DNA of 62,178 bases from Ruminococcus sp. (lineage in GTDB: Bacteria > Bacillota > Clostridia > Oscillospirales > Ruminococcaceae), in assembly GCA_017478965.1 (NCBI GenBank), contig JAFVCV010000035.1:1-62178 (forward strand), in the 5' to 3' direction. Position 1 is the first letter of the stretch; every line of letters begins with the position of its first letter. Shown one piece after another: positions 6,270-15,268 of this stretch. The notes under the pieces are model-generated. The model was not told the origin of the DNA, searched no databases, and saw only the letters and a program-made list of their open reading frames with translations. A program made the position numbers and the translations under genes.

Positions 6270-7850
6270 TTAGTCGATGGACTTCATTGTCGGGAAAAGC
6301 AACACATCTCTGATGGCGGGCGAATTGGTCAGCAGCATCACTAGTCTGTCTATGCCATAACCTATTCCGCCGGTGGGCGGCATTCCTATCTCCAGCGCTC
6401 TCAGGAAGTCCTCGTCGATACGGTTGGCCTCATCATCGCCCTGGCTCAGCAGCTTCTCCTGCTCCACAAATCTTTCACGCTGGTCTATGGGGTCGTTGAG
6501 CTCGGAATAAGCATTGCACATCTCCCAGCCGTTTATAAAAAGCTCGAACCTTTCCACATAGTCCGGTGCGTCGGGCTTTCTCTTGGTCAGGGGCGATATT
6601 TCCACCGGGTGGTCCATGATGAATGTAGGCTGGATAAGGTGTTCCTCAACGAATTCTTCAAAGAACAGGTTCAGTATATCACCCTTCTTATGTCTCTGCT
6701 CATACTCAACATGGTGCTCGTCGGCGGCCTTTCTGGCCTCTTCGGTATCGGCTATCTTATCAAAGTCTACGCCGGAATACTTCTTCACGGCCTCAGTCAT
6801 GGTCAGTCTTTCAAAGGGCTTGCCGAGATCTATCTGGTGCTCTCCATAGGGAATAGTGGTATTCCCGCAGACATTCTCTGCCAGATGCCTGAACATCTCC
6901 TCGGTCAGGTCCATCATGCCGTGATAGTCGGTATAGGCCTGATACAGCTCCATAAGGGTGAACTCGGGGTTATGCCTTGCGTCAACGCCTTCATTGCGGA
7001 AGACCCGGCCTATCTCGTAAACTCTTTCCAGTCCGCCTACTATAAGTCTCTTCAGATAAAGCTCCAGGCTTATCCTGAGCTTCACGTCCTCGTCGAGGGC
7101 ATTATAGTGAGTCTCAAAAGGCCTTGCTGCTGCGCCGCCGGCGTTGGAGACCAGCATAGGCGTTTCGACCTCCATAAAGCCCTTATCATCGAGAAAACGC
7201 CTTATAGACGAGATTATCTGCGAACGCTTGATAAATGTCTCCTTGACCTCAGGATTGCAGATAAGGTCGGTATACCTCTGCCTGTACCTGGTGTCCTGGT
7301 CCTTCAGACCGTGCCACTTTTCCGGCAGGGGCATAAGGTTCTTGGAAAGCAGGGTAAAGCTTTCTGCATGGATAGAGATCTCCCCCATCCTGGTCCTGAA
7401 CACAAAGCCCTTTACGCCGACGATATCACCGATATCCCCCTTCTTAACATAGCGGTCGAAGTCCTCCTTCCCCACCTCGTTAAGACGGACATAGAGCTGT
7501 ATCTTGCCGCTCTTGTCACGAAGGTCCATAAAGCTGGCCTTGCCCATCATTCTCTTGCTCATGACCCTGCCGGCAACTGTGACTTCCACTCTGTTCTCTT
7601 CAAGCTTCGCCTTCAGAGCTTCTTCGTTGTCCCCTGCTGCCTTTTTAAGCTCGCTCTCCACAGCCTCGAACCTGGCCTTAGCCTCCTCAGCGCTTGCGGT
7701 GACGTCGAACTTTGTTATAACAAAAGGATCTGCGCCTTCAGCCTTCAGAGCGTCCAGCTTTTCCATCCTTATCCTCTTATACTCACTGACCTGCTCCTGA
7801 GTAAGCTCCTGCTCCTCAGTTTCAGGAGTATTCCTTACTTCCTCACTCAT
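6270..7850 (-). CDS. lysS: Lysyl-tRNA synthetase, class II
   Basis: A 526-residue enzyme that charges tRNA-Lys with lysine using ATP. An N-terminal Glu/Lys-rich extension is followed by the OB-fold anticodon-binding domain (about 90-200) and the class II catalytic core with FRNEGVDARHNPEFTLMELY (motif 2 area) and GIGYGIDRLVMLL (motif 3). The chosen ATG has GAAAGGA upstream; a longer reading would reach into the gene before it. It follows greA and a small lipoprotein gene on the same strand. The integrated element ends about 100 bp past its stop, and the C-terminus (FPTMKS) looks complete. Confidence 0.95.
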   Translation of the reverse strand: MSEEVRNTPETEEQELTQEQVSEYKRIRMEKLDALKAEGADPFVITKFDVTASAEEAKARFEAVESELKKAAGDNEEALKAKLEENRVEVTVAGRVMSKRMMGKASFMDLRDKSGKIQLYVRLNEVGKEDFDRYVKKGDIGDIVGVKGFVFRTRMGEISIHAESFTLLSKNLMPLPEKWHGLKDQDTRYRQRYTDLICNPEVKETFIKRSQIISSIRRFLDDKGFMEVETPMLVSNAGGAAARPFETHYNALDEDVKLRISLELYLKRLIVGGLERVYEIGRVFRNEGVDARHNPEFTLMELYQAYTDYHGMMDLTEEMFRHLAENVCGNTTIPYGEHQIDLGKPFERLTMTEAVKKYSGVDFDKIADTEEARKAADEHHVEYEQRHKKGDILNLFFEEFVEEHLIQPTFIMDHPVEISPLTKRKPDAPDYVERFELFINGWEMCNAYSELNDPIDQRERFVEQEKLLSQGDDEANRIDEDFLRALEIGMPPTGGIGYGIDRLVMLLTNSPAIRDVLLFPTMKSID

Positions 7851-7957
7851 GTATATTTTTCCTTTCTGTCCCGGCCCGTGCGCAGTCAGTCCCCTGTTAA
7901 AGCTAAGGAGGGGCAGCCCCTCCTTACGGTCATGACAAACTGCCAAGCCTTTGATAT

Positions 7958-8164
7958 TCATTCCGGCTGCTGTAAAGAATCAGGGTCAGCAGCTTTTTCC
8001 TCTTTCAGCGAAACGCCGCTGTCCTCCCCATCGGTGGCAATGCCGACATCGTAATGACCGGGCGCTGCTTCACTTTCAGGTGGAGGCCCGTAAACGCAGC
8101 CGTTAAGGTTCATGGCGGCTGAGAACAGCAGTGCAGCCACACACCCTTTTTGTCTTTTCTTCAT
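7958..8164 (-). CDS. Small putative lipoprotein between greA and lysS
   Basis: A 68-residue secreted protein. A basic N-terminus (MKKRQKG), a short hydrophobic stretch and the lipobox LNGC near residue 23 predict signal peptidase II cleavage and lipid anchoring. The mature part (CVYGPPPESE...) is short, acidic and Pro/Ser-rich, with no domain I recognise. AGAGGGTG lies 5 nt before the ATG. It is packed between greA, whose stop is 21 bp upstream, and lysS, so it is probably co-transcribed. The function is unknown. Confidence 0.7.
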   Translation of the reverse strand: MKKRQKGCVAALLFSAAMNLNGCVYGPPPESEAAPGHYDVGIATDGEDSGVSLKEEKAADPDSLQQPE

Positions 8165-8185
8165 CTGAGCACCCTCTGCCGCCGA

Positions 8186-8671
8186 CTATTCCTGTTCTTC
8201 CCTGGAGATCTCCATGACCTCGAACTTTATTATCCCCACAGGTGCCTCCACCTCGAAGATCTCGCCCACCTTCTTATGAAGGGCGGCCCTGCCGATAGGA
8301 GACTCGTCAGAGATCTTGCCGTTATCAGGATCAGACTCAGTAGAACCCACTATCTGGAGACTCTCTATCTCATTGAGTTCCAGGTCTTTGAGTTTCACAT
8401 AGGAACCGACTCCCACCTCATGGATAGAGATGTCTTCATCGTCAACAACGGTAGCGTTTGCTATCAGCAGCTCCAGCTCATTTATCCTGGATTCCAGTAT
8501 GGCCTGCTCGTTCTTGGCCTCGTCATACTCGGCGTTCTCGGACAAGTCGCCGAAGGACCTGGCCTCTTTCAGTTTCTGAGCGACCTCTTTACGTTTGATC
8601 GTTACCAGATATTCTCTCTCATCTACCAGTTTCTGATAACCGGCCTTGGATACAGTCTTGTTGATTTCCAT
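8186..8671 (-). CDS. greA: Transcript cleavage factor GreA
   Basis: A 161-residue cytoplasmic factor that rescues backtracked RNA polymerase by stimulating cleavage of the nascent RNA. The N-terminal coiled coil carries the conserved tip with the acidic catalytic pair (GDLSENAEYDEAK), and the C-terminal FKBP-like domain contains SPIGRAALHKKVGEIFEV. Length and order match the family. The ATG has AGGGAG upstream, and a perfect -35/-10 promoter lies 84 bp before it. It leads the greA-lipoprotein-lysS transcript. Confidence 0.96.
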   Translation of the reverse strand: MEINKTVSKAGYQKLVDEREYLVTIKRKEVAQKLKEARSFGDLSENAEYDEAKNEQAILESRINELELLIANATVVDDEDISIHEVGVGSYVKLKDLELNEIESLQIVGSTESDPDNGKISDESPIGRAALHKKVGEIFEVEAPVGIIKFEVMEISREEQE

Positions 8672-8754
8672 ATTAGATACACTCCCTGCAATATATTTTG
8701 GTCCCGTCCTGAGGGAAATTTTCCCTGCGGGCGATATGCTGTTATCAAATCATT

Positions 8755-8783
8755 ATTATACATCATTTTTCCCGTTTTGTCAA
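8755..8783 (-). promoter_or_regulatory. greA promoter, in the 361-bp greA/EAL gap
   Basis: On the minus strand TTGACA (8778-8783) and TATAAT (8755-8760) are 17 bp apart. The gap 8672-9032 holds this promoter, an 80-nt greA leader with a small GGGAAA/TTTCCC hairpin, and the divergent promoter at 8966; no further gene was seen. Confidence 0.85.
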
Positions 8784-8965
8784 GTAAAAAAGCCAGTTCC
8801 CGCAGGACGTCAGGTATTTTGCCAAGGGCGAAAACTATTGAGCTCTCCGAAAAAATTGCGAAAACGTTTTTGTTTATCTAATAATTAATTTGACTAAATC
8901 TTAAATACTTCTTTGTGCAAAGTGCTAAAAATGTTATTTTCAATGTGAAATAAATGTTAACTCAG

Positions 8966-8994
8966 TTGTAATTTTCCATTTTCTGTGGTATAAT
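8966..8994 (+). promoter_or_regulatory. Promoter of the EAL-domain gene
   Basis: TTGTAA (8966-8971) and TATAAT (8989-8994) are 17 bp apart, 38 bp before the start codon. No c-di-GMP riboswitch fits in so short a leader. Confidence 0.75.
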
Positions 8995-9032
8995 CATGAT
9001 AGGGTAAGTATCTGTCCAGGGGAGGTGATGAT

Positions 9033-10700
9033 ATGCAGCCCAAGTTAAGTGATATCGAGCTTTCTTCATTCGACAGCAGACTGTTTGAAGGCTTTGCGAG
9101 CACCTCGCTCAAACGCTATGTGTATATGTGCGACATGACTACCAACATTTCAAGATGGTCCCGAAACGCTGTGGAATACTTCGGCCTGCCGGACGAATAT
9201 ATGTATGACGCCGGCTCTCTATGGGCTGAGCATATACATCCTGATGACAGGCAGATGTACCTTGACGACATCGGCGCAGTTTTCGATGGCCGGCAGCTAA
9301 AGCATGAGATCGACTATCGGGCCAGGAACGATAACGGAGAATATGTTCTGTGTACCTGTCACGGTGTGGTCATGAAGGGGAAGGACGGCGAACACGATCT
9401 TTTCGTGGGGACATTGGAGAACCATGGGATAGCAGACAATGTTGACGCTGCCACCAGTCTTTACAACGTATATGAATTTTTACAGTATATAAAGGAGCTG
9501 AAGGAAGGCGGCAGGAGCGCTCTGGAGCTTCTTATAGGCATCAACAGCTTCTCAGAGATAAACGATATGTACAGCTACGCTTTCGGGGACCGGGTGCTCA
9601 ACAGCGTAGGAGTCAGGCTTCAGGAGATACTGGGGAACAGCAGAAGGATATACCGCATGGACGGAGTGAAGTTCGCTGTGTTTTTCCCGGAGGCTGAGAT
9701 ACCGGAGATCTATGATATCTACAGAAAGATACAGTATGAAATGAAGTATAACGTTTTCGTTGACGGCATAAGGATACCCATAAGCGTTTCTGCCGGAGCG
9801 GTGCTGCTCAGCGGAGATTTTGACGAATTCTCAGCCCAGGGGAGCGCAAGGTATGCGCTGGAGCATTCCAAGGTCGTGGAGCATGGGGAGCTATATGTTT
9901 TCGACGACGAACTCAAAGGCACCAACCGCAAAAAGCTGGAGCTCATCAGTGCGATGAGGAAGTCCATGCTGGCGGGATATGATGGGTTCTTTATGTGCTA
10001 TCAGCCGCTCATCTCCTCGGAGAAAGAAAAGCTCATCGGGGCAGAGGCTCTGCTCAGATGGCAGGGAGAGGGCTTCGGGGTGGTCATGCCGGGGGTGTTC
10101 ATACCGCTGTTAGAGAACGACCCGAGCTTTTTTGACCTTGGCAACTGGATACTCAGAAAAGCCATGAGCGAGAGTCTCCATCTGGTCGAGAACGATCCGG
10201 AGTTCGTGCTAAATGTGAATATTTCCTACACGCAGCTTTCTCATCAGCTTTTCAGGGAATCTGTGAAGGCGATAATGAGCGAAACGGGGTTCCCGGCGGG
10301 GAACCTGTGCATGGAGCTTACGGAGAGCTGCCGTCAGCTGGATAAGAGCTTTTTAGCAAGGCAGATAAACTTTCTGACGGGGCTGGGGATAAAGATCGCC
10401 ATAGATGATTTTGGCACGGGGTTCTCATCACTGAACCTGCTCAGCGAGCTGCCTGTGGAGACGCTGAAATTCGACCGTGGGTTCACTAAGGACATAATCA
10501 CAAATAAGGTCAACCAGACCATCATCAAAGCCATAACCGAGTGTGCTAAGGAGCTGCACGTCCATGTCTGTCTGGAGGGCATGGAGAACCGTGAGATGAT
10601 AGAGTTTTCAAAACGGTTCTGTGTATACAGCTATCAGGGATATTACTACTCCAGGCCCATAGTCATCAAACAGTTCGATGAGCTTTATTATGGGGCGTGA
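9033..10700 (+). CDS. PAS-GGDEF(degenerate)-EAL c-di-GMP phosphodiesterase
   Basis: A 555-residue cytoplasmic signalling protein. Residues about 30-130 resemble a PAS_3 sensor (WAEHIHPDDRQMY). Residues 140-295 form a GGDEF-fold domain whose signature is DGVKF (210-214) in place of GGDEF, so cyclase activity is unlikely. Residues 310-545 form an EAL domain with the metal and catalytic residues kept: E338 in EAL, N396, E428 in ELTES, D458-D459 in DDFGTG, K479, E515 and Q535. It should therefore degrade c-di-GMP, perhaps with GTP binding in the GGDEF remnant as a regulator. c-di-GMP often controls type IV pili, and a pilus locus lies 30 kb away; that link is inference. Confidence 0.9.
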   Translation: MQPKLSDIELSSFDSRLFEGFASTSLKRYVYMCDMTTNISRWSRNAVEYFGLPDEYMYDAGSLWAEHIHPDDRQMYLDDIGAVFDGRQLKHEIDYRARNDNGEYVLCTCHGVVMKGKDGEHDLFVGTLENHGIADNVDAATSLYNVYEFLQYIKELKEGGRSALELLIGINSFSEINDMYSYAFGDRVLNSVGVRLQEILGNSRRIYRMDGVKFAVFFPEAEIPEIYDIYRKIQYEMKYNVFVDGIRIPISVSAGAVLLSGDFDEFSAQGSARYALEHSKVVEHGELYVFDDELKGTNRKKLELISAMRKSMLAGYDGFFMCYQPLISSEKEKLIGAEALLRWQGEGFGVVMPGVFIPLLENDPSFFDLGNWILRKAMSESLHLVENDPEFVLNVNISYTQLSHQLFRESVKAIMSETGFPAGNLCMELTESCRQLDKSFLARQINFLTGLGIKIAIDDFGTGFSSLNLLSELPVETLKFDRGFTKDIITNKVNQTIIKAITECAKELHVHVCLEGMENREMIEFSKRFCVYSYQGYYYSRPIVIKQFDELYYGA

Positions 10701-10731
10701 CGGGGCACAGTCCCCGATCGGTACGATATAG

Positions 10732-10766
10732 AAAACGGACAGCGTTTTATAGGCGCTGTCCGTTTT
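10732..10766. terminator. Terminator shared by the EAL gene and the pdaA-like gene
   Basis: AAAACGGACAGCG pairs with CGCTGTCCGTTTT. T-runs follow on both strands, so it can end both convergent transcripts. Confidence 0.88.
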
Positions 10767-10877
10767 TTTATACCTGCCGGTGGGCGTAGTTTTACTATGG
10801 GGCTGTTTCTTAATAAAAATTTGCTTGGCGCCTTTCCAAAAACTATTATTACGGCACGTTTTATGAGTTGCGAGCTG

Positions 10878-11702
10878 TTACTCAAACTCAAAGCCTCTGG
10901 CTCTTATGGCGTCTATCATGTCGCCCATGACATTGGCATTTGTTTGCGAAACTGAGTGGAGAAGATAGATGGCGCCTGGGTGTGCGGCATTAGTAAGCTT
11001 TTCCAGTGCGGCTTTGGGGTCGGGCTGGGCGTTGACGTCCCAGTCAGCATAAGCAAAGCTCCAGAGCACTGTCTCATAGCCGCAGTCCTTTGTAACTGCC
11101 AGGGAGAAGTCGGAGTATTCACCCATAGGCGGGCGGAACTCGGTCATTTCTACCCCGAAATTACTCTTCATATACTCATGAAAGTCCATTATCTCCGAGC
11201 GGCACTGCTCTTCATCAAGGTCAGGCATAGAATAATGGTGGACAGAGTGGTTAGCCACGGTGTGTCCGTCCTCTATCATGCGCTTTACTATCTCAGGGTT
11301 CCTTTCAGCATAGTCCTGCACAAGGAAAAATGTGGCCTTGACGTTCTTCTCCTTCAGAGTGTCAAGTATCTGCATGGTGAACCCGTTCTCATATCCCTGG
11401 TCGAATGTCAGTGTGATCTTGTCGGTATCCTCGTTTATGGCCTTTGCTCCAAGTTTCCCGCAGGCTGCATTAAGGTCCAGAGCGCCCTGGGGCCTGTTCT
11501 CGCTGTCGAACTGAACGCCCTGGCCGTAGCCGTGCTTTTCGTGGGAAAGCTCACTTTTGTTCACCTTTGCCTCTACAGGCTCCACAGCGGCGGTAGTTGT
11601 TATACTGCCGGAGCCTTCACCTTTACCGTCCCCTACCCCGGCGCAGGCGGAAAGCGACACCGCCAGGGCAGCTGATAATATGCACAGAGTTTCTCTTCTC
11701 AT
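10878..11702 (-). CDS. pdaA: PdaA-like polysaccharide deacetylase lipoprotein
   Basis: A 274-residue NodB-family deacetylase. It has a lipoprotein signal with lipobox LSAC near residue 19, a Thr/Glu-rich linker, and a catalytic domain from about 90 with LTFDQGYENG (metal-binding motif 1 in the PdaA form), NHSVHH (motif 2), RPPMGEYS (motif 3) and IYLLHSVS near the end. The closest named family is PdaA, which makes muramic delta-lactam in spore cortex peptidoglycan; the family assignment is firm, the cortex role is inferred. Unlike typical PdaA it appears lipid-anchored. It is a single-gene unit with a terminator on each side. Confidence 0.85.
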   Translation of the reverse strand: MRRETLCILSAALAVSLSACAGVGDGKGEGSGSITTTAAVEPVEAKVNKSELSHEKHGYGQGVQFDSENRPQGALDLNAACGKLGAKAINEDTDKITLTFDQGYENGFTMQILDTLKEKNVKATFFLVQDYAERNPEIVKRMIEDGHTVANHSVHHYSMPDLDEEQCRSEIMDFHEYMKSNFGVEMTEFRPPMGEYSDFSLAVTKDCGYETVLWSFAYADWDVNAQPDPKAALEKLTNAAHPGAIYLLHSVSQTNANVMGDMIDAIRARGFEFE

Positions 11703-11734
11703 ATCGACTGTTTACCTCCCGAAATAAAAAAATC

Positions 11735-11757
11735 ACCGGCCCCGTAAAAGGGCCGGT
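11735..11757 (-). terminator. Second terminator between ireB and the pdaA-like gene
   Basis: ACCGGCCC pairs with GGGCCGGT, followed on the minus strand by GATTTTTTTA. It lies 33 bp before the pdaA-like start and would shield that gene from upstream transcription. Confidence 0.75.
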
Positions 11758-11811
11758 ATTATTTTCTCACCCCATGCAGGGCTTATCCGTGGAAAGCACT
11801 GGCACAAAAAA

Positions 11812-11834
11812 CGGAAGGCCTCAAAGACCTTCCG
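11812..11834 (-). terminator. ireB terminator
   Basis: CGGAAGG pairs with CCTTCCG, followed on the minus strand by TTTTTT, 10 bp past the ireB stop. Confidence 0.85.
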
Positions 11835-11844
11835 CCTGTTACCG

Positions 11845-12093
11845 TCATTTCTCTTTCAGATAGTTCTTCACCATCTCCTGCAAAAGCTCATCTCTGTCAA
11901 TATGACGGATCAGGCTCCTTGCATTGTTATAGGTGGTTATGTAGGTCGGATCCTCAGAAAGGATATAACCTACTATCTGATTTATAGGATTGTAACCTTT
12001 TTCTTTAAGGGCGTCATAAACCTCTGTAAGCGTCTTTTTAAGCTCCGACTCCTTATCTCTGGTCACAGAAAACTCCATTGTCCGTTCGTTCAT
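11845..12093 (-). CDS. ireB: IreB-family regulatory phosphoprotein
   Basis: An 82-residue protein of the IreB family (formerly UPF0297). The family signature [20 protein letters not shown] is fully present, followed by [20 protein letters not shown]. In Enterococcus, IreB is a substrate of the Ser/Thr kinase IreK and lowers cephalosporin resistance; here the same role is only inferred. The start has AGGAGT upstream, and a clear promoter lies 36 bp before the ATG. It is commonly near housekeeping genes in Firmicutes and here lies next to pheT as its own transcript. Confidence 0.93.
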   Translation of the reverse strand: MNERTMEFSVTRDKESELKKTLTEVYDALKEKGYNPINQIVGYILSEDPTYITTYNNARSLIRHIDRDELLQEMVKNYLKEK

Positions 12094-12128
12094 ATTATCA
12101 CTCCTAACTGTGAATCGTTCACGCTTAT

Positions 12129-12157
12129 ATTATACCCTATTTTTTGAAAAATAACAA
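12129..12157 (-). promoter_or_regulatory. ireB promoter
   Basis: On the minus strand TTGTTA (12152-12157) and TATAAT (12129-12134) are 17 bp apart. Confidence 0.75.
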
Positions 12158-12258
12158 GGGGATAAACACAATTTCATTAAATATACACAAATTGTTCCGA
12201 AAAATTTTTACTAGCCCTCACAGGAGGCCGCCGGACAACGGGTGGGACCCGGAAGAGC

Positions 12259-14670
12259 TTATCTCAGCTCTGCACCAAGCTCTGACAGGTCCCTGATGAC
12301 TCTCTCCATAGCCTTGTCAGCCTGCTCATCGGTAAGAGTGCATTCAAGCGACCTCATGGATATGGAGTAGGAAACGGACTTCTTGCCCTCTGCTATCTGC
12401 TCGCCTCTGTAGACGTCTAAAAGGTTCACCTTTTCAAGTATGCCGCCCACGGCCTTGCGGATCACCTTTTCAAGCTCTGCCACCGGCACGCTCTCATCGC
12501 ATACCACTGACAGGTCCCTGGTGGTCGCCGGGAACTTAGGCAGAGGTCTGTAGGTCCTGGTGAGCTTTGCCACCTCCATAAGCTCGGGAACGTTTATCTT
12601 TGCCACATAGGTCCTGCACTCCAGGCCGTAGTTCTCCATTACTGCCGGGTGGAGCTCACCGAAGATACCGACCTCGGTGCCGCCGGCCTTTACTACAGCC
12701 GATCTGCCAGGGTGGAGAGCGCTGACCTCGTCAAAGGTACAGCTGCTGTCAGGCCTTGAATACTCAGCATTCTCTACGCCTGCGGTCCTCATGATACCCT
12801 CGACCATGCCCTTTAAAGTATAGAAATCAACGCTGTCGCCGGTGTCATAGAAACCTATGCCAAGCCTTGCAGGCTCTGTCGGCAGGGCTTCTCCCGTTAC
12901 GGGGATATACTCATTTCCCAGCTCGAAAACATAGCACTCCGGGTTGCGGTAGCTATAGTTGCGGCCTATGACCTCAAGCACCGAGGGCAGGATAGTGGTC
13001 CTCATGACGCTGGTGTCCTCTCCCAGGGGGTTCATGATAGTCACTGTGTTCCTGAGCTTTGAGTCCTCAGGCAGTCTTATCTTATCGAAATACTTAGGCG
13101 AGATGAACGAGAAAGTCTCTATCTCGTTAAGTCCCATGGCAACAGCGGCCTTTTTGAGCATAAGCTCGAACTTCTGCTTGGGGGTGCGCTGCGCTCTGGC
13201 GATACCTCTGATGATGGTATCGGGTATCTCATTATAGCCGTATATCCTGGCGACCTCTTCTGCGATATCGGACTTATTGCCGATATCCACCCTGAACCAT
13301 GGGGCATAGACATAGCCGTCCTTCACGGTGAATTCAAGCTTTTCCAGAATCCTCACCATTTCGCTCTCGGGGATATCAGTGCCAAGAAAACCGTTTATCC
13401 ATGCGCTGTCAAACACCACCTTAGGCGGCTCCTCACTCTGATAGTTCTCCTCGACGAAGTCCCTTACTACCTCGCCGGCGCCCAGCTCCTCCACCAGCTC
13501 GCAGGCTCTCATGATAGCCTCATAGCACTCATGGGGGTCAAGTCCCTTGTCGTATCTTGAAGATGCGTCAGTCCTCATGCCTAGCTTTTTGGCAGTGGTG
13601 GCAACGCTGGCGCCGTCAAAGCAGGCGCTCTCGAAGACTACGGTCTGGGTATCGTCCATTATACCGCTGTACTCGCCGCCCATAACGCCTGCTACGGCTA
13701 CGGGCTTCTTAGCGTCAGCGATGACCAGCATCTCCTCAGAAAGCGCTCTCTCCACACCGTCAAGGGTAGTGATAGTCTCCCCTGCCCTGGCGTTTCTCAC
13801 ATTTATCTCTGCGCCCTCCACGTATCTCAGGTCGAAGGCGTGCATAGGTCTGCCATATTCGAGCATGACGAAATTTGTGATGTCAACGAAATTGTTTATA
13901 GGGCGAACGCCGCTGGCCCTGAGCCTTTCCCTCATCCAGCGTGGAGAAGGTCCTATCTTCACGTTCTTGACGATGGCTCCGATATACCTCTTGCAAAGGT
14001 CTGTATTGTGAATCTTTACTTTCAGCATGGAGCTGATGTCACCGTCAATGCCCTTGAACTCCGGCTTTTTAACTTTCAGCTCCTTGCCGAAGGTAGCTGC
14101 GGTCTCTCTGGCCAGGCCTATGACGGACATACAGTCCGGTCGGTTTGAGGTTATCTCGAACTCCACCGTTGTGTCGTTAAAGCCGATGGCCTCTCTGATA
14201 TCCTTTCCCACGGTCCTGTCGCAGTCCTCGCCCAGTATGAATATGCCGTCCTCTATGGCATAAGGGAAGTCGTGGACATTCAGTCCCAGCTCGCTCAGAG
14301 AGCAGAGCATACCGTTAGAGGCCTCGCCTCTGAGCTTGCCCTTTGTGATCTTCACAGGCTTGCCGTCGTGAAGGACAGTGGACTTATGCTTTGCCACCGG
14401 TACGAAGTCGTCCTTCTTTACATTCTGTGCGCCGGTCACTATCTGAACCGGTTCTCCCTCGCCAACGTCCACCTGCGTGATGAACATATGGTCGGAATTG
14501 GGGTGAGGCACGATCTCCCTGACCTGGCCCACTACCACGTTTTCAAGATAGTCGCCCTCCTCACCGTAACATTCAACTTTAGAGCCGGACAGGGTCACGC
14601 CCGACACAAAATCCTTTATCGGCATATCGCAGTCAACATAGTCTGCCAGCCATCTCATTGAAAGGTCCAT
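12259..14670 (-). CDS. pheT: Phenylalanyl-tRNA synthetase beta subunit
   Basis: An 803-residue subunit of the (alpha-beta)2 phenylalanyl-tRNA synthetase, which charges and proofreads tRNA-Phe. Visible parts are the N-terminal EMAP-like tRNA-binding domain (IVPHPNSDHMFITQVDVGEG, about 53-72), the B3/B4 editing domain (FVDITNFVMLEYGRPMHAFD), the B5 domain (SDIAEEVARIYGYNEIPD), a catalytic-like domain, and the C-terminal anticodon-binding fold (YRPLPKFPATTRDLSVV). Length is normal. GGAGG lies before the ATG. It is separated from pheS by one unknown membrane-protein gene on the same strand, which is unusual for the pheST pair. Confidence 0.96.
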   Translation of the reverse strand: MDLSMRWLADYVDCDMPIKDFVSGVTLSGSKVECYGEEGDYLENVVVGQVREIVPHPNSDHMFITQVDVGEGEPVQIVTGAQNVKKDDFVPVAKHKSTVLHDGKPVKITKGKLRGEASNGMLCSLSELGLNVHDFPYAIEDGIFILGEDCDRTVGKDIREAIGFNDTTVEFEITSNRPDCMSVIGLARETAATFGKELKVKKPEFKGIDGDISSMLKVKIHNTDLCKRYIGAIVKNVKIGPSPRWMRERLRASGVRPINNFVDITNFVMLEYGRPMHAFDLRYVEGAEINVRNARAGETITTLDGVERALSEEMLVIADAKKPVAVAGVMGGEYSGIMDDTQTVVFESACFDGASVATTAKKLGMRTDASSRYDKGLDPHECYEAIMRACELVEELGAGEVVRDFVEENYQSEEPPKVVFDSAWINGFLGTDIPESEMVRILEKLEFTVKDGYVYAPWFRVDIGNKSDIAEEVARIYGYNEIPDTIIRGIARAQRTPKQKFELMLKKAAVAMGLNEIETFSFISPKYFDKIRLPEDSKLRNTVTIMNPLGEDTSVMRTTILPSVLEVIGRNYSYRNPECYVFELGNEYIPVTGEALPTEPARLGIGFYDTGDSVDFYTLKGMVEGIMRTAGVENAEYSRPDSSCTFDEVSALHPGRSAVVKAGGTEVGIFGELHPAVMENYGLECRTYVAKINVPELMEVAKLTRTYRPLPKFPATTRDLSVVCDESVPVAELEKVIRKAVGGILEKVNLLDVYRGEQIAEGKKSVSYSISMRSLECTLTDEQADKAMERVIRDLSELGAELR

Positions 14671-14708
14671 TATTTATCCTCCAAACTTATCTTTTCTCAG
14701 CCGCACTT

Positions 14709-15248
14709 TTAAAGCGCAGGGCCGTTTTTGTAATGCTCTATCATTTCGTTGAAACGGTCTTTTTCTTTAAGGAAAGTGCCCCAGTCCTTGACGCTTATAT
14801 CAACACCGGGCCTGCCGTTATTAAACTCGATATTCACCAGCAAAGACTTTTGTCCGCTGACCGTCACGGTATATGCGCTGATATTCCCGATACTGTCATA
14901 CCTTATCAGCTCATAGGCTCCCGGAGCGCACAGATACCTTTCGGTAAAGTAAAAAGTGCTCCAGTACATAGGCTCAGGGGCGCTGGAGCCAAGGCTTTGG
15001 AAATCTTCCCTTGACATTCCCTGTAACTGTGCCTTTAGCTTTGGCATTTTAAATATCAGCGACTTGCCGCCCTGGAGTATCATCAGCACTCCGAAAAGGC
15101 TAAGCAGCACATTCAGAACACTTATGACTGCCGTGAAAAGCAGGATACCCGCTATGAAAAGCAGCACCCCCACAACGATATAGACGATATTCTTACCGCC
15201 CTGTTTTGCGCATATCTGATAGAACCAGTTGTCCTTATAGTCGTTCAT
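14709..15248 (-). CDS. Unknown two-helix membrane protein between pheS and pheT
   Basis: A 179-residue protein with two adjacent membrane segments (about 20-42 and 43-65: IVYIVVGVLLFIAGILLF and the following Leu/Val-rich helix) and a soluble C-terminal domain of about 110 residues with beta-strand character. No catalytic motif or family was recognised. The start has GAGGAAG 6 nt upstream; it begins 20 bp after pheS and ends 38 bp before pheT, so it shares their transcript and probably their tRNA-Phe control. Similar small membrane proteins with a short intracellular sensor-like domain recur in this window. Confidence 0.7.
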   Translation of the reverse strand: MNDYKDNWFYQICAKQGGKNIVYIVVGVLLFIAGILLFTAVISVLNVLLSLFGVLMILQGGKSLIFKMPKLKAQLQGMSREDFQSLGSSAPEPMYWSTFYFTERYLCAPGAYELIRYDSIGNISAYTVTVSGQKSLLVNIEFNNGRPGVDISVKDWGTFLKEKDRFNEMIEHYKNGPAL

Positions 15249-15268
15249 TCCAGTCTTCCTCAGATCCG

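Noticed and set aside
6609-8054. Long plus-strand reading frame antisense to lysS
   Set aside because: lysS on the other strand has full family motifs; the antisense frame has no recognisable domain and arises from codon bias.
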